Origin: Prevotella vespertina
Lineage (GTDB): Bacteria; Bacteroidota; Bacteroidia; Bacteroidales; Bacteroidaceae
Assembly (NCBI RefSeq): GCF_009728485.1
Contig: NZ_VVIQ01000002.1
Coordinates: 62,001 to 126,000 of the forward strand
DNA: 64,000 nucleotides
Direction: 5' to 3'
Positions 34,401-43,251 of the stretch are shown here, piece by piece (the first letter of the stretch is position 1; the number at the start of each line of letters is the position of its first letter). Both the position numbers and the translations under genes were made by a program. The notes under the pieces are model-generated. The model saw nothing but the letters and a program-made list of their open reading frames with translations. It was not told where the DNA came from and did not search any database.

Positions 34401-36566
34401 ACAGGCTTCGACCTTGCATTACAGGCTGCAATGGTAGGTCGAGGAATACGTCTTTCTATCACATCTCCACAAGCCATCTTAGGTTATAAGGCGTTTACTG
34501 CAAATGATTCGAACTATATTTACATAGCACGTGATCGCCGCTTATCAGCAAACTTGCGCCTTATGGCTTCAGACGGAGCGGGTATGACGATAACAACAGA
34601 GGATGAGGACACGACGTCACTACAGAATGTTACGATCTCAATGAACCAATTTGAACTGGGCAGTCTGTTTAAGGTTCTTCCCTTCTCACCCAATATGTCT
34701 GGTGTTCTTAATGGTGATTATCATATTATACAAACGCGCTCTGACCTATCAATCTCTAGTGATATGACCATCAACAAACTGGTCTATGAGAACTGTCCAA
34801 TGGGTAACGTCGGTACTCAATTCGTGTATATGCCAAAGGGAGATGGCTCTCATTACGTTGATGCTATTATAACGAAAGATGGTGAAGGGGTGGGTTCCTT
34901 GTCGGGTACTTATCGTGCAGAAGGGCGTGGAGAGTTGGATGCTACACTAGATATGAACCATTTCCCTCTTAGTTACATCAATGGTTTTGTACCCGATCAG
35001 ATCGTTGGACTCGAGGGCGTTGGGGAAGGTTCTCTAACATTGAAAGGGCCTTTGAAGAATCTAGATATCAATGGAGAGGTATACTTAGACTCGACTTACT
35101 TGGTAAGTGCACCATATGGAATAAGGATGCGATTTGCCGATGATCCAGTCACAATACGTAATAGTCATATAGAGTTCGAGAACTTTGAGATGTTCGCAAG
35201 TAATGGTTCGCCACTTGACATTTCGGGCTCTCTTGACTTCTCATCATTGGATAATATGCGTCTTGATGCACGTATGCAAGCAAAGAACTTCCAGGTTATC
35301 AATGCCCGAAAGAACCCACGTTCTGAGGTCTACGGAAACGCATTTGTAGACTTTGCAGGTCAAGTAAGTGGACCATTGAACAACCTTAATTTGGTTGGAA
35401 AACTTGATGTTCTCGGTACGACCGATATGACTTATATTGTACGAGATGGTACGTTGGCAACAGATACGGAACTGAAAGATCTTGTTAAATTTACGAACTT
35501 CAAGGATTCAACAGTTGATGTTGTCAAGCGTCCAGACATAACTGGTTTCTCTATGTCAATGCTTGTTAATGTTGATGAACAAGCGCATCTCATGTGCTCT
35601 CTCAATGCTGATAACTCCAACTACCTAGCCTTTACGGGTGGAGGTGATCTACGATTAGAATACAATCCAACCAATGGTGTGCGATTGAGAGGACGCTATA
35701 CTCTGAATGACGGAAAGATGAAGTATTCTCTTCCTGTTATACCTCTTCGCACGTTCAACATACAAGATGGGAGTTATGTAGAGTTCACTGGAGACCCAAT
35801 GAAGCCAACTCTTAGTATCGTTGCAACCGAAGATGTGCGCACAACAGTATCGAATGGTAATGAGGGAAGAATAGTCGACTTTAAGTGTGGAGTGAGCCTT
35901 ACTAAGCAATTCCCTAAGCCTGGAGTAGAGTTTATCATTAGTGCTCCAGAGGATCAAGAAATGCAGAATACGCTGAATACAAAGAGCGTTGAAGAGCGCT
36001 CAAAGCTTGCAGTAACAATGCTTGCATCGGGTATGTACCTCGATGGAAGTAACTCCACAAGTGCTAATACTGCGATGGGTGGTGCCTTAGCTGGCTTCTT
36101 GCAGACTCAAGTTAACGCCATTACGGGCAAAGCACTCAACTCTATGGGACTCGACTTATCGGCTAATATGGAGAGTGCAGCAGATGTTAATGGAACGTTG
36201 CACACTGATTATACGTTCAAGTTCAGCAAGAGGTTGTGGGATAATAGGCTTCGCATCATTATCGGCGGACGTGTTTCTACAGGCTCGCAGTTCGCTGAAG
36301 AGAATGGAGCCTACTTCGATAACTTCTCTTTGGAGTACCGACTTAACCAGAAGGAAACCAAGTATCTCAAGCTTTACTATGAGCGAGAAGCATACGACTG
36401 GTTGGAAGGTAACCTTAGTGAATATGGTGCCGGATTCATGTGGAGACGCAAGTTAGGAAGCTTCAGGGATATTTTCCACTTCAAAAATGATAGTCCTATT
36501 GTGGCTCCCAAAGTAGAGACTCCACACAAGGACAGCCTAATTAATTTTGTTAATGAGAAGAGATAA
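31440..36566 (+). CDS. tamB: Translocation and assembly module inner-membrane component TamB
   Basis: 1709 residues counting from a GTG at 31437; the ATG at 31440 or 31446 is a more likely start. One N-terminal membrane anchor (about 10-30) is followed by an AsmA-like start (VKQVATYVSNHTGMQVSIDRVN), a very long beta-rich periplasmic body with recurring DLQLNG-type strands, and the conserved DUF490/TamB C-terminal domain (about 1290-1690). It bridges the inner membrane to the TamA-type outer-membrane barrel and takes part in outer-membrane assembly and lipid transport. The end overlaps the next gene by 14 bases, which is the expected partner. Confidence 0.93.
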   Translation: MNMKKSMRWLIAIVVAPVVLFLLLVVLLYCPPVQNWAVKQVATYVSNHTGMQVSIDRVNLSYPLDLQLDGLKMIKANDSIPTQKDTIADVHRLVASIGLLPLLDKRVEVNELTFTGLKANTTNFIGDLRIKGNLQRLHIVSHAVNLVGDSVRVNKAEVEGGWIDVALGDTVPEDPHKQKPLWRINIDKLNLAKTDFRLHMPGDTMIVRAQFSDAKARGAELLLHDNIYKVADIDWHGGAFNYDQPFVKPAAAGFDAAHIAMTEVNLGIDSFLYAAPKISLRVRAGNFKERSGLVVCDLRCPFRMDATSIQLPSLYLLMPNSELTGSLRMDMNAFDGAHPGTLNAHMDGYVSKTDLQPLLTSIPRNIYQAMPGGRLIIQGTLAGNLRSASFRQLRLAMPGYFDLTGTGWVADMMAKNKALRSDLRLKGVAQNLGFVQKLLPISIRKTIALPKAVAVDGNIHVRKNLYTGTMSLAQGGGKIRVEGAFNPANSLYRLVASATNFPIQRFLPHMGLSPFTGSVRMQGHGTDFMNPQSSTNLSLRIRRFSYGKYVLDGLNGDISKHGEQLSAHIKSENKMLAGDFTYKGKVSQKLVDGHLRGWLSRVDLHALGGMQERYVVSTWTDMDVRSDMKANHHVQGVVRKFKVLQEGHKRSALLAAGDFNVKADIRNNNLLAHLNGNLTEANLKALGLIDKQYIVAAGADLELRSDLKKSFAVNGHIGDLAVDDVRKNGRVALVRGSFNLDLTKKGNKMDGSINGLFPQVDFYQLGIIDKPLSSKFAVNADFGMEGSDNMRLNGKLADLQVNDGKRSYAPGDVYLDLTSMRDSVHVALDGGDFHLNTAFNGSVDQMAKTGNKLVKTLREQIHNRRIDQPAIIRLLPIGHFTLRSGRGNLFSNILEKDGYAFSLADINISSSPHEGVNGKVRIDSLVYNDIHLDSVRVNLTSVDGQLNYDAAVLNKADNTYPYHGHLRGVLYEHGLQTHATILDNKGKTGFDLALQAAMVGRGIRLSITSPQAILGYKAFTANDSNYIYIARDRRLSANLRLMASDGAGMTITTEDEDTTSLQNVTISMNQFELGSLFKVLPFSPNMSGVLNGDYHIIQTRSDLSISSDMTINKLVYENCPMGNVGTQFVYMPKGDGSHYVDAIITKDGEGVGSLSGTYRAEGRGELDATLDMNHFPLSYINGFVPDQIVGLEGVGEGSLTLKGPLKNLDINGEVYLDSTYLVSAPYGIRMRFADDPVTIRNSHIEFENFEMFASNGSPLDISGSLDFSSLDNMRLDARMQAKNFQVINARKNPRSEVYGNAFVDFAGQVSGPLNNLNLVGKLDVLGTTDMTYIVRDGTLATDTELKDLVKFTNFKDSTVDVVKRPDITGFSMSMLVNVDEQAHLMCSLNADNSNYLAFTGGGDLRLEYNPTNGVRLRGRYTLNDGKMKYSLPVIPLRTFNIQDGSYVEFTGDPMKPTLSIVATEDVRTTVSNGNEGRIVDFKCGVSLTKQFPKPGVEFIISAPEDQEMQNTLNTKSVEERSKLAVTMLASGMYLDGSNSTSANTAMGGALAGFLQTQVNAITGKALNSMGLDLSANMESAADVNGTLHTDYTFKFSKRLWDNRLRIIIGGRVSTGSQFAEENGAYFDNFSLEYRLNQKETKYLKLYYEREAYDWLEGNLSEYGAGFMWRRKLGSFRDIFHFKNDSPIVAPKVETPHKDSLINFVNEKR

Positions 36567-38967
36567 GAACTATAATAGGCGTTTTGCCCTCATCTGTCTA
36601 TTGATGATGAGTGGTCTTGTACTGCTCCTTTCGGCATGTAGTACGACCTCTGCTATCCCCGATGGAGAGCAGTTGTATATTGGAATGGAGCCTACCATCT
36701 ATCGCAACTATCAGTCTAATAAACATTTTACGGCTACTCAGGAAGAGCTTGATTTAGTACTTGCAACACCTCCAAATGCCGCTTTATTAGGAAGTCCAAG
36801 TCATCGTTCTCCATTCCCAGTAGGCCTTTGGATATGGAATGCCTTTACACCAGATACAACAAAGTTCAGCCGTTGGCTTGTACGAACATTTGGGTCTACT
36901 CCAGTCTTAATGAGCAACACTACACCCGATCTTCGCGTCACTGTGGGACAGAACTTACTACGTAAAAGAGGTTATTTCAATGGTAAGATCAACTACGAGA
37001 AACTAACACAGAAGAATCCAAAGAAGGGTAAATTGCAATACACAGTGGACATGGGTCACCTGTGGACAATAGACTCTCTACGTTACACAAACTTCCCTGC
37101 TACGGCTGATAGTCTCATCATTAAGAATCAAGATAAGACTCTCCTACACAAGGGAGATGCGTTTGATGTGGCCACACTAGAGCAAGAACGTAAGCGCATA
37201 ACAGACCTATTTCGAGACAACGGATACTATTATTACCAGAACAATTACGCAAGTTATCTAGCTGACACAACGAATGTTCATGGTGTAGCAAACGTACGTT
37301 TACAGATGGTTGATTCGATTAGTTCGAATGCATTAAAGCCTTGGTACATAGGTAAAGTGACGATTAACTTGCAGCGACAGTTTATGGAGCAGTTGCACAA
37401 TAAACAGTCTTTTCGAGATGTAACTGTCAATTACAATGGTAAACGAACGCCTCTCCGCCTACGCACAATAGCTAATGATCTGAAGGTATGGCCAGGTTCC
37501 TTATATAATAATGAGCTTGTGGAACGTAGTCAACAGCAGTTAAATGGAAGTGGACTATTCGCTGCTACCAACTTTACCTTTACTCCTCGTGATAGTACGG
37601 ACAGCTGTAATGTATTAGACATGACAGTCGATTGCACCTTTGATAAGCGTTACGACTTTTATATCGAGGCGTATGCTAAGGGCAAGACAAGTGGACTCTT
37701 TGGTCCAGAAGGGAATATCGGACTCATTAAACGCAATACTTTTCGAGGTGGAGAAAAGCTTGATTTACGTGCTCATGGCTCTTATGAATGGTCGTATAAC
37801 AATGATGATAATGGGCAAGATAAGCTTGGTGTGACCAATTATAACTATGGTCTGGAGGGGAGTCTACAAATTCCTCGCCTCATAAACCCCTTTGTCTTAC
37901 CGCCAAGAAAGAAGTGGGAACGCATTCAGAAGAAGATTGCTGAGGCCGAAGCAAGGGGCATTGAATATACACCAAAGCCTCCCCGCACTTACTATACCAC
38001 TCCAACAACAACCTTAAAGGCGTCTGTTGATGTGCTAAACCGTGCCAAGTACTTTAAGAGACATGTAGTTTCAGGAGAGCTAACATACCAGTGGCAACCC
38101 AATGAATGCAATAGTTTCTCTTATTCCCCACTCTCTTTAACTTACGAATACATGCACAAGGTGACGAATCGTTATCGTGCTCTTATTGATAGTATACCCT
38201 ATCTTGAAGTATCAATGGCCGATCAGTTCATTCCGAAGATGATGTTCCAATACACTCACATGAGCCCTTCTAATTATAGAAACCCCATCAAGTTCTGGGC
38301 AACTGTTAGTGAGGCTTCTAACATACTAGCTGCGACTTATGCTGTAACAGGGCATCGCTGGAGTGAAAAGAACAAACAACTCTTTAAGAATCCATTTGCT
38401 CAATTCTTCAAAGTAGAGCTTAATTTCACTAAGATTTGGGCTCTTGCCGAGAAGAGCAGTATTGCTTTTCATGCCAACACAGGTGCAGCTTGGGCTTATG
38501 GAAATAGTAAGGTAACCCCTTACACAGAGCAGTTCTTCGTTGGAGGAGCCAATAGTATTCGTGCTTTCAACGCCCGTCAGATAGGTCCGGGACGCTATCG
38601 TTCCTCTTACCGAAACCGCTCTTACGTTGAACAAACAGGTGATTTGAAGTTTCAAATGAACCTTGAATACCGTCCCCACCTGCTTGGTTCACTCTATGGA
38701 GCCGTCTTCTTGGATGCAGGTAACGTCTGGACACTACATCATGACACGGGTCGTGAGGGTGGACAGTTCGTTTTCAAGGATGCTTTTAAGCAAATGGCAT
38801 TAGGAACGGGAGTTGGTCTTCGATACGACCTTGGCTTCTTTATGCTTCGTATCGATTGGGGAATTGCCCTGCATGTACCCTATGATACAGGTAAGAGAGG
38901 GTTCTATAATATAAGTAAGTTAAGTGATGCCCATACCTTTCATCTGGCTATTGGTCTCCCCTTCTAA
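36553..38967 (+). CDS. tamL: BamA/TamA-family outer-membrane barrel, lipoprotein form (TamL)
   Basis: 804 residues from the ATG at 36553, which overlaps the end of tamB. The N-terminus has a lipobox (LLLLSAC), so the protein would be lipid-anchored as well as barrel-inserted; this is characteristic of the Bacteroidetes TamA variant TamL. POTRA-like domains (about 30-350, e.g. VGQNLLRKRGYFNGKINY) precede a 16-strand barrel. The barrel includes the family motif FFVGGANSIRAFNARQIGPG and the usual aromatic C-terminus (AIGLPF). It inserts or assembles outer-membrane proteins together with TamB. A cyclophilin with a signal peptide follows after 17 bases. Confidence 0.9.
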   Translation: MRRDKNYNRRFALICLLMMSGLVLLLSACSTTSAIPDGEQLYIGMEPTIYRNYQSNKHFTATQEELDLVLATPPNAALLGSPSHRSPFPVGLWIWNAFTPDTTKFSRWLVRTFGSTPVLMSNTTPDLRVTVGQNLLRKRGYFNGKINYEKLTQKNPKKGKLQYTVDMGHLWTIDSLRYTNFPATADSLIIKNQDKTLLHKGDAFDVATLEQERKRITDLFRDNGYYYYQNNYASYLADTTNVHGVANVRLQMVDSISSNALKPWYIGKVTINLQRQFMEQLHNKQSFRDVTVNYNGKRTPLRLRTIANDLKVWPGSLYNNELVERSQQQLNGSGLFAATNFTFTPRDSTDSCNVLDMTVDCTFDKRYDFYIEAYAKGKTSGLFGPEGNIGLIKRNTFRGGEKLDLRAHGSYEWSYNNDDNGQDKLGVTNYNYGLEGSLQIPRLINPFVLPPRKKWERIQKKIAEAEARGIEYTPKPPRTYYTTPTTTLKASVDVLNRAKYFKRHVVSGELTYQWQPNECNSFSYSPLSLTYEYMHKVTNRYRALIDSIPYLEVSMADQFIPKMMFQYTHMSPSNYRNPIKFWATVSEASNILAATYAVTGHRWSEKNKQLFKNPFAQFFKVELNFTKIWALAEKSSIAFHANTGAAWAYGNSKVTPYTEQFFVGGANSIRAFNARQIGPGRYRSSYRNRSYVEQTGDLKFQMNLEYRPHLLGSLYGAVFLDAGNVWTLHHDTGREGGQFVFKDAFKQMALGTGVGLRYDLGFFMLRIDWGIALHVPYDTGKRGFYNISKLSDAHTFHLAIGLPF

Positions 38968-38984
38968 ACTATTTCTAAGAACAT

Positions 38985-39674
38985 ATGAAAAAGCTATTAT
39001 TATTACTGCTGATGGCTACCTCTATGATGACTAGCCACGCCCAAGAGAGAACAAGTGCGCCTCTTCACGAGGTATTGTTAGAGACTGACAGTGGAAACAT
39101 CCGCATTCAACTCTATAACGAGACGCCCTTGCACCGTGATAACTTCCTCAAGTTGGTACGGAGCGGAGCCTATGATGGGGTATTATTCCATCGTGTTATC
39201 AAAGATTTCATGGTACAGACTGGCGACATGGGATCGAAGAATGCAAAGCCAGGACAGGCTCTTGGCGATACTCCCGAACGCTATTCTCTACCTGCAGAGA
39301 TACATTATCCCGAGTTGTTGCACCGCCGAGGTGCAGTCGCAGCAGCGCGTGAAAGCGATGATGTAAACCCACAACGTAAGTCGTCATCTACGCAGTTCTA
39401 CATTGTTTGGGGTATACGTTTTACGGATAAACAACTCGATTGGGCACAAGAGAGACTAGATGCTCATACAGATGGAATAGTGAAGATGTCGCCTGAAGTT
39501 CGTCAGTTATATAAGACTGAGGGAGGCTCTCCTCACCTCGATGGACAATACACTGTTTTCGGGCAGGTAATCGATGGTTTAGATGTTGTTGAACGCATAC
39601 AACGGCAGCCAGTAGACGATAATGACCGTCCCAAAGTAGACCTTCGTATTCGCAAGGCTATTGTTTTGAAGTAA
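38985..39674 (+). CDS. Periplasmic cyclophilin-type peptidyl-prolyl isomerase
   Basis: 229 residues with a signal peptide (about 1-19, ending SHAQ). The cyclophilin fold is shown by NFLKLVRSGAYDGVLFHRVIKDFMVQ (residues about 43-68), STQFYIVWG and DGQYTVFGQVIDGLDVVERI. A roughly 30-residue insertion around 140-170 is common in Bacteroidetes members. It would assist folding of exported proteins. It directly follows tamL by 17 bases, so co-expression with the outer-membrane assembly genes is likely. Confidence 0.93.
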   Translation: MKKLLLLLLMATSMMTSHAQERTSAPLHEVLLETDSGNIRIQLYNETPLHRDNFLKLVRSGAYDGVLFHRVIKDFMVQTGDMGSKNAKPGQALGDTPERYSLPAEIHYPELLHRRGAVAAARESDDVNPQRKSSSTQFYIVWGIRFTDKQLDWAQERLDAHTDGIVKMSPEVRQLYKTEGGSPHLDGQYTVFGQVIDGLDVVERIQRQPVDDNDRPKVDLRIRKAIVLK

Positions 39675-39683
39675 AGTGATGAT

Positions 39684-39719
39684 GTAATGGAAAGGTTGTT
39701 ATTCACACCTTTCTATTAC
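39684..39719 (+). terminator. Hairpin after the cyclophilin gene
   Basis: A 13-bp stem with one G-U pair (39684-39696 with 39707-39719) and a 10-base loop. It lacks a T run, so it may be a weak terminator or a processing barrier before the metalloprotease gene. Confidence 0.5.
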
Positions 39720-39752
39720 CTATATATATAATAAGGTGTAAACGAGAAAATC

Positions 39753-42251
39753 ATGATTAATAAGAAACTTACAGGTTGCCTGGTTGCTTTAATGCTAGGT
39801 TCTGGTACAGGCTTAGCCAATAGCAGGTACATATTCTATGCTGTTAATGACTCTACTAACGAGCAGTCTACAACGGCAAAAACCAATGATAAGGAGAGTC
39901 AGAAAGCTACCAATGATAAGGAGAAGCCCTCTTCTTACGAACAACTAATAAAGAAAGGCGGTAGTGTTAACGATGGTCTCTTCACGATAAGGCATATTGA
40001 AGACAAGTGGTACTACGAACTTCCAGACTCCATACTAGGTCGTTATCTATTGGCAGTAACGCGTTTCACTGCCGTACCACAGAACTTCGGTAAGTTCTCG
40101 GGAGAGGCTATTAACCAAAAGACACTCTATTTCGAGCAACGCAACAACAATACGATTAATCTTCGTGCATACGTTCTTTCACAAGAAGCAGACCCTGAGA
40201 GTCGCATCTCCCGTACGCTTAAAGCCTCCACAGCTGACCCTATTATTGCATCGTTCAAAGTGCTTGGTCGCAATAAGAAAAACAATGCGCAACTCATTGA
40301 GGTAACCCCTCTCTTCCTCAAAGATAATGGTGTTGTGAGTATTCCACAGGACGCTGCTAAACAACTGAAAATCGGTTCGTTGCAGTCTGATAGGACCTTT
40401 ATTGATACAATGAAAGTCTATCCTATCAATGTTGAAATAGCTACAACACGCACCTATAGCAGTACTCCTTCTTCTGCTCCTGCATCATCTACTGGAGCCT
40501 TGACTGTTGGTCTGAACACCAGTATTGTACTACTTCCTCAAACTCCAATGCGCAAGCGTATATGGGATGAAAGGGTTGGTTACTTCACCAATCGATATAC
40601 TATCTTCAGTGATGAACAGACTCGCGCCGACCGCGAACAATTCATTTCTCGCTTCCGTCTAGAGCCTAAAGACAAGAAAGCCTACGCCAAAGGCAAACTC
40701 ACGGAACCTATTAAGCCCATTGTATTCTATATAGATCCTGCAACGCCAAAGAAGTGGGTTTCTTATCTAAAACAGGGTATTGAAGATTGGAATGTAGCCT
40801 TTGAAGCAGCTGGTTTCAAGCATGCTATCCAAGCAAAGGATTGGCCAGAAGATGATTCAACTATGAGTGTTGACGATGCACGTTACAATGTCTTACGATA
40901 CTTACCAGCTGAGATTGAGAACGCATACGGCCCTCGCATTGTCGATCCACGTAGTGGGGAGATCATCGAAAGTCACATTTGTTGGTATCACAATGTGATG
41001 AATCTTTTGACAAAGTGGTACATGACGCAGTGCGGACCACTTGATAAACGGGCACAGACAATGCACATGGATGATCAACTCATGGGCGAGTTAATACGCT
41101 TCGTATCGAGTCATGAGGTTGGACACACGCTGGGTTTGCGTCATAACATGGGTGCTAGTCATGCTACACCAGTAGAGAAGTTGCGTGATAAGAAGTGGGT
41201 TGAAGAGCACGGACACACTGCAAGTATCATGGACTATGCCCGTTTCAATTATGTAGCTCAGCCCGAGGACCATATCTCCGAACGTGGTCTTTTCCCACGA
41301 ATAAACGACTATGACAAGTGGGCAATATGCTGGGGCTATCAGTACAGACCTGAGTTTAAGGATGAGATAGCCGAGAAGGAAGGGTTGTTAACAGAGACTT
41401 CTAAGGTCTTAGCAACCAATCCACGCCTATGGTTCGGAGGCGAGGGTAAGAACGAAGACCCACGTGCGCAGACTGAAGACTTGGGTGATGACAATGTGAA
41501 AGCGAGCGATTATGGCATCAAGAATCTCAAACGAATCATAGTTGCCTTACCGACATGGACGCATCAAACTAACGATAGATACGAGGACAGAATAGAGATG
41601 TGGAAGAGTGTTATCAGTCAGTTTAATCGATACACAAACCACGTTCTTAAGAATGTTGGAGGGCGATACATCAATAACATGCCAGGGCAGAAACCTTACG
41701 AGGTGGCACCTGCACAGAAGGGAAGAGACGCTGTTGACTATCTCTCCCGACAGCTCTTCGACGCTCCAGTCTGGCTCTATCCGTCAACGATGACAGATGT
41801 GTCAGGTGTAAATGCTGTCGATGAAATCTCTGCACAACAAGGGCGAGTTTTGAAGGTATTGTTGAATGGTTCGTTGATAGATAAGATTTACAAGGATCAA
41901 TTTGCGGCTGGTGCTTATCAGGTCAAGGACTATTTGAACGATGTATTCAAGGCTGTTTGGCAACCCTTGACATCGACTAATGACGTGAAAGTTCGTACAC
42001 GTCGTCTGTTGGAGCGTACCTATATCCAGCAGCTCGATGCATTCCTAAATCAAGTGGAGAAAGACAAGTCTGTCGAATTAGACCGCGCCCGTCCGTCAGA
42101 TATATCATTGTATCTTGGACAGCAGCTCGATACTATCGAGAAGTATTGCAAGGCACAGGCTGCTAGCAGCACTGACCTTAACCTCCTGCATTACAACGAT
42201 ATTCTGCGCCAGATAAAACTAATTCGTGAAAGGCAGAATAGCGTGAAGTAA
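39753..42251 (+). CDS. Zinc-dependent metalloprotease (DUF5118/DUF5117/DUF4953 type)
   Basis: 832 residues with an N-terminal export signal (about 1-22). Domains in order: a DUF5118-like segment (about 65-105), a DUF5117-like beta-rich region (about 110-310) and a catalytic DUF4953-like part. The latter carries HExxHxxGxxH at H454, H458 and H464 (HEVGHTLGLRH), followed by the metzincin-type Met-turn region (SIMDYARFNY). The family is widespread in Bacteroidetes. It is secreted or periplasmic; substrates are unknown. It is preceded by a hairpin and followed by array E, and appears to be its own transcript. Confidence 0.9.
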   Translation: MINKKLTGCLVALMLGSGTGLANSRYIFYAVNDSTNEQSTTAKTNDKESQKATNDKEKPSSYEQLIKKGGSVNDGLFTIRHIEDKWYYELPDSILGRYLLAVTRFTAVPQNFGKFSGEAINQKTLYFEQRNNNTINLRAYVLSQEADPESRISRTLKASTADPIIASFKVLGRNKKNNAQLIEVTPLFLKDNGVVSIPQDAAKQLKIGSLQSDRTFIDTMKVYPINVEIATTRTYSSTPSSAPASSTGALTVGLNTSIVLLPQTPMRKRIWDERVGYFTNRYTIFSDEQTRADREQFISRFRLEPKDKKAYAKGKLTEPIKPIVFYIDPATPKKWVSYLKQGIEDWNVAFEAAGFKHAIQAKDWPEDDSTMSVDDARYNVLRYLPAEIENAYGPRIVDPRSGEIIESHICWYHNVMNLLTKWYMTQCGPLDKRAQTMHMDDQLMGELIRFVSSHEVGHTLGLRHNMGASHATPVEKLRDKKWVEEHGHTASIMDYARFNYVAQPEDHISERGLFPRINDYDKWAICWGYQYRPEFKDEIAEKEGLLTETSKVLATNPRLWFGGEGKNEDPRAQTEDLGDDNVKASDYGIKNLKRIIVALPTWTHQTNDRYEDRIEMWKSVISQFNRYTNHVLKNVGGRYINNMPGQKPYEVAPAQKGRDAVDYLSRQLFDAPVWLYPSTMTDVSGVNAVDEISAQQGRVLKVLLNGSLIDKIYKDQFAAGAYQVKDYLNDVFKAVWQPLTSTNDVKVRTRRLLERTYIQQLDAFLNQVEKDKSVELDRARPSDISLYLGQQLDTIEKYCKAQAASSTDLNLLHYNDILRQIKLIRERQNSVK

Positions 42252-42266
42252 GAAAGTCCCTTCACT

Positions 42267-42283
42267 CCCCTCCCCTGGAGGGG
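42267..42283. other. GC-rich hairpin after the metalloprotease gene
   Basis: CCCCTCC (42267-42273) pairs perfectly with GGAGGGG (42277-42283) over a 3-base loop. There is no T run. It may mark the transcript end, immediately before array E. Confidence 0.4.
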
Positions 42284-42300
42284 ATGTTCCGAACGAAATA

Positions 42301-42382
42301 AAGAAGGCGTCTCTTTGTATTAAAGAGAGCCTCTTCTCACATCAAGGAAACGCCCTCTTCTATATGAAGGAGGCGTTTCTTT
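42301..42382. repeat. Tetrameric 22-bp-pitch repeat array E
   Basis: Cores start at 42301, 42323, 42345 and 42367, an exact 22-bp pitch, with spacers gtatta, acatca and tatatg. The first and last cores are of the GGCGT class, the second is GAGAGCC, the third AAACGCCC. The convergent gap 42252-42660 also holds a GC-rich hairpin at its start; the remainder (42383-42660) is AT-rich, and I find no credible gene in it. Confidence 0.9.
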
Positions 42383-42660
42383 GTTTGCAGTCTTCTGCTC
42401 GTCACTAACGAGACACAGCCTCTTTATACACCAACCCATCTGCTACTCCCCTATAGAATATCGAACTTTAAAATTTAATTTAACGATTCTATAGCTGTCA
42501 CAGATTTGTTCCATGTGGTTTGTAAAAGCCTTCGGCGACTTCTCATCTGCCAACAGCTCGGGTCATCCCAATCTATATAATGTAGGCTTCAGTATCGGTT
42601 TATTCAATTAAAGAAGACGTAGTTTTATAAGATAGTAAACCATTAATAGCAATGAAGCTG

Positions 42661-43092
42661 TTACTTGATTGCCGACTTCCATATCCATAGTTCGCCCACT
42701 TGGAAACTGATGAGTGCTTTCGTATCGGTCTCTGTCTCCTTGATACCTTGCTCTCCTGTTTGTAAGAGAAAGACTTCTCCTGCATTGAGTTTAGCAATCA
42801 GTGAGGAGTCTTTACGCGACACTTCATCAGGATGAGGGAGCATATCTAGGTCGTTAGCATTGCGTACACCGAAGCAAGGAGTAGTGATTCTCACTTTCAC
42901 CTCACCAACTTCTCTAAAGCCAGCGTTGCTTACATTCGTTGCTTGAATGGCTTTATTACCCTTGTCATTCCCCTCTTTTAATGTGTCAATGGACTGCTTT
43001 ACCTCTGCAGGTTTAGCCTCTTTCTGTTCATGTACACAAGCACTAAAGAGCAAAGAAACTATTATTGAGGTTACTGTTAATGTCTTTATCAT
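42661..43092 (-). CDS. Small lipoprotein of unknown function
   Basis: 143 residues from the ATG at 43092 (an upstream in-frame codon at 43119 would add nine residues but sits within the -7 box). The N-terminus is a lipoprotein signal with lipobox LLFSAC. The mature part begins with a Lys/Glu-rich linker and ends in a compact beta-rich region (about 55-140, with EVKVRITTPCFGV). I do not recognise a family. It is monocistronic, divergent from the PepSY gene across about 160 bases. Confidence 0.65.
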   Translation of the reverse strand: MIKTLTVTSIIVSLLFSACVHEQKEAKPAEVKQSIDTLKEGNDKGNKAIQATNVSNAGFREVGEVKVRITTPCFGVRNANDLDMLPHPDEVSRKDSSLIAKLNAGEVFLLQTGEQGIKETETDTKALISFQVGELWIWKSAIK

Positions 43093-43118
43093 CGAGTATA
43101 TACGCTTATTAACAAACA

Positions 43119-43126
43119 CAAAAGTA
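43119..43126 (-). promoter_or_regulatory. -7 element of the small lipoprotein gene
   Basis: The minus strand reads TACTTTTG, 26 bases ahead of the ATG at 43092. The -33 region is weak. Confidence 0.5.
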
Positions 43127-43190
43127 CACTTTTTCAGTCATAACAAGCAATATTAGTAATGGGAAAAGCTAATTATTGCGTATTTTTCAG

Positions 43191-43198
43191 TAAGTTTG
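43191..43198 (+). promoter_or_regulatory. -7 element of the PepSY gene
   Basis: TAAGTTTG, giving a leader of about 50 bases. No matching -33 box is seen. Confidence 0.5.
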
Positions 43199-43251
43199 TA
43201 GACGTAAAAGGATATCCTTTTTAATTACATCTCACTAATCAATAGTAATCA

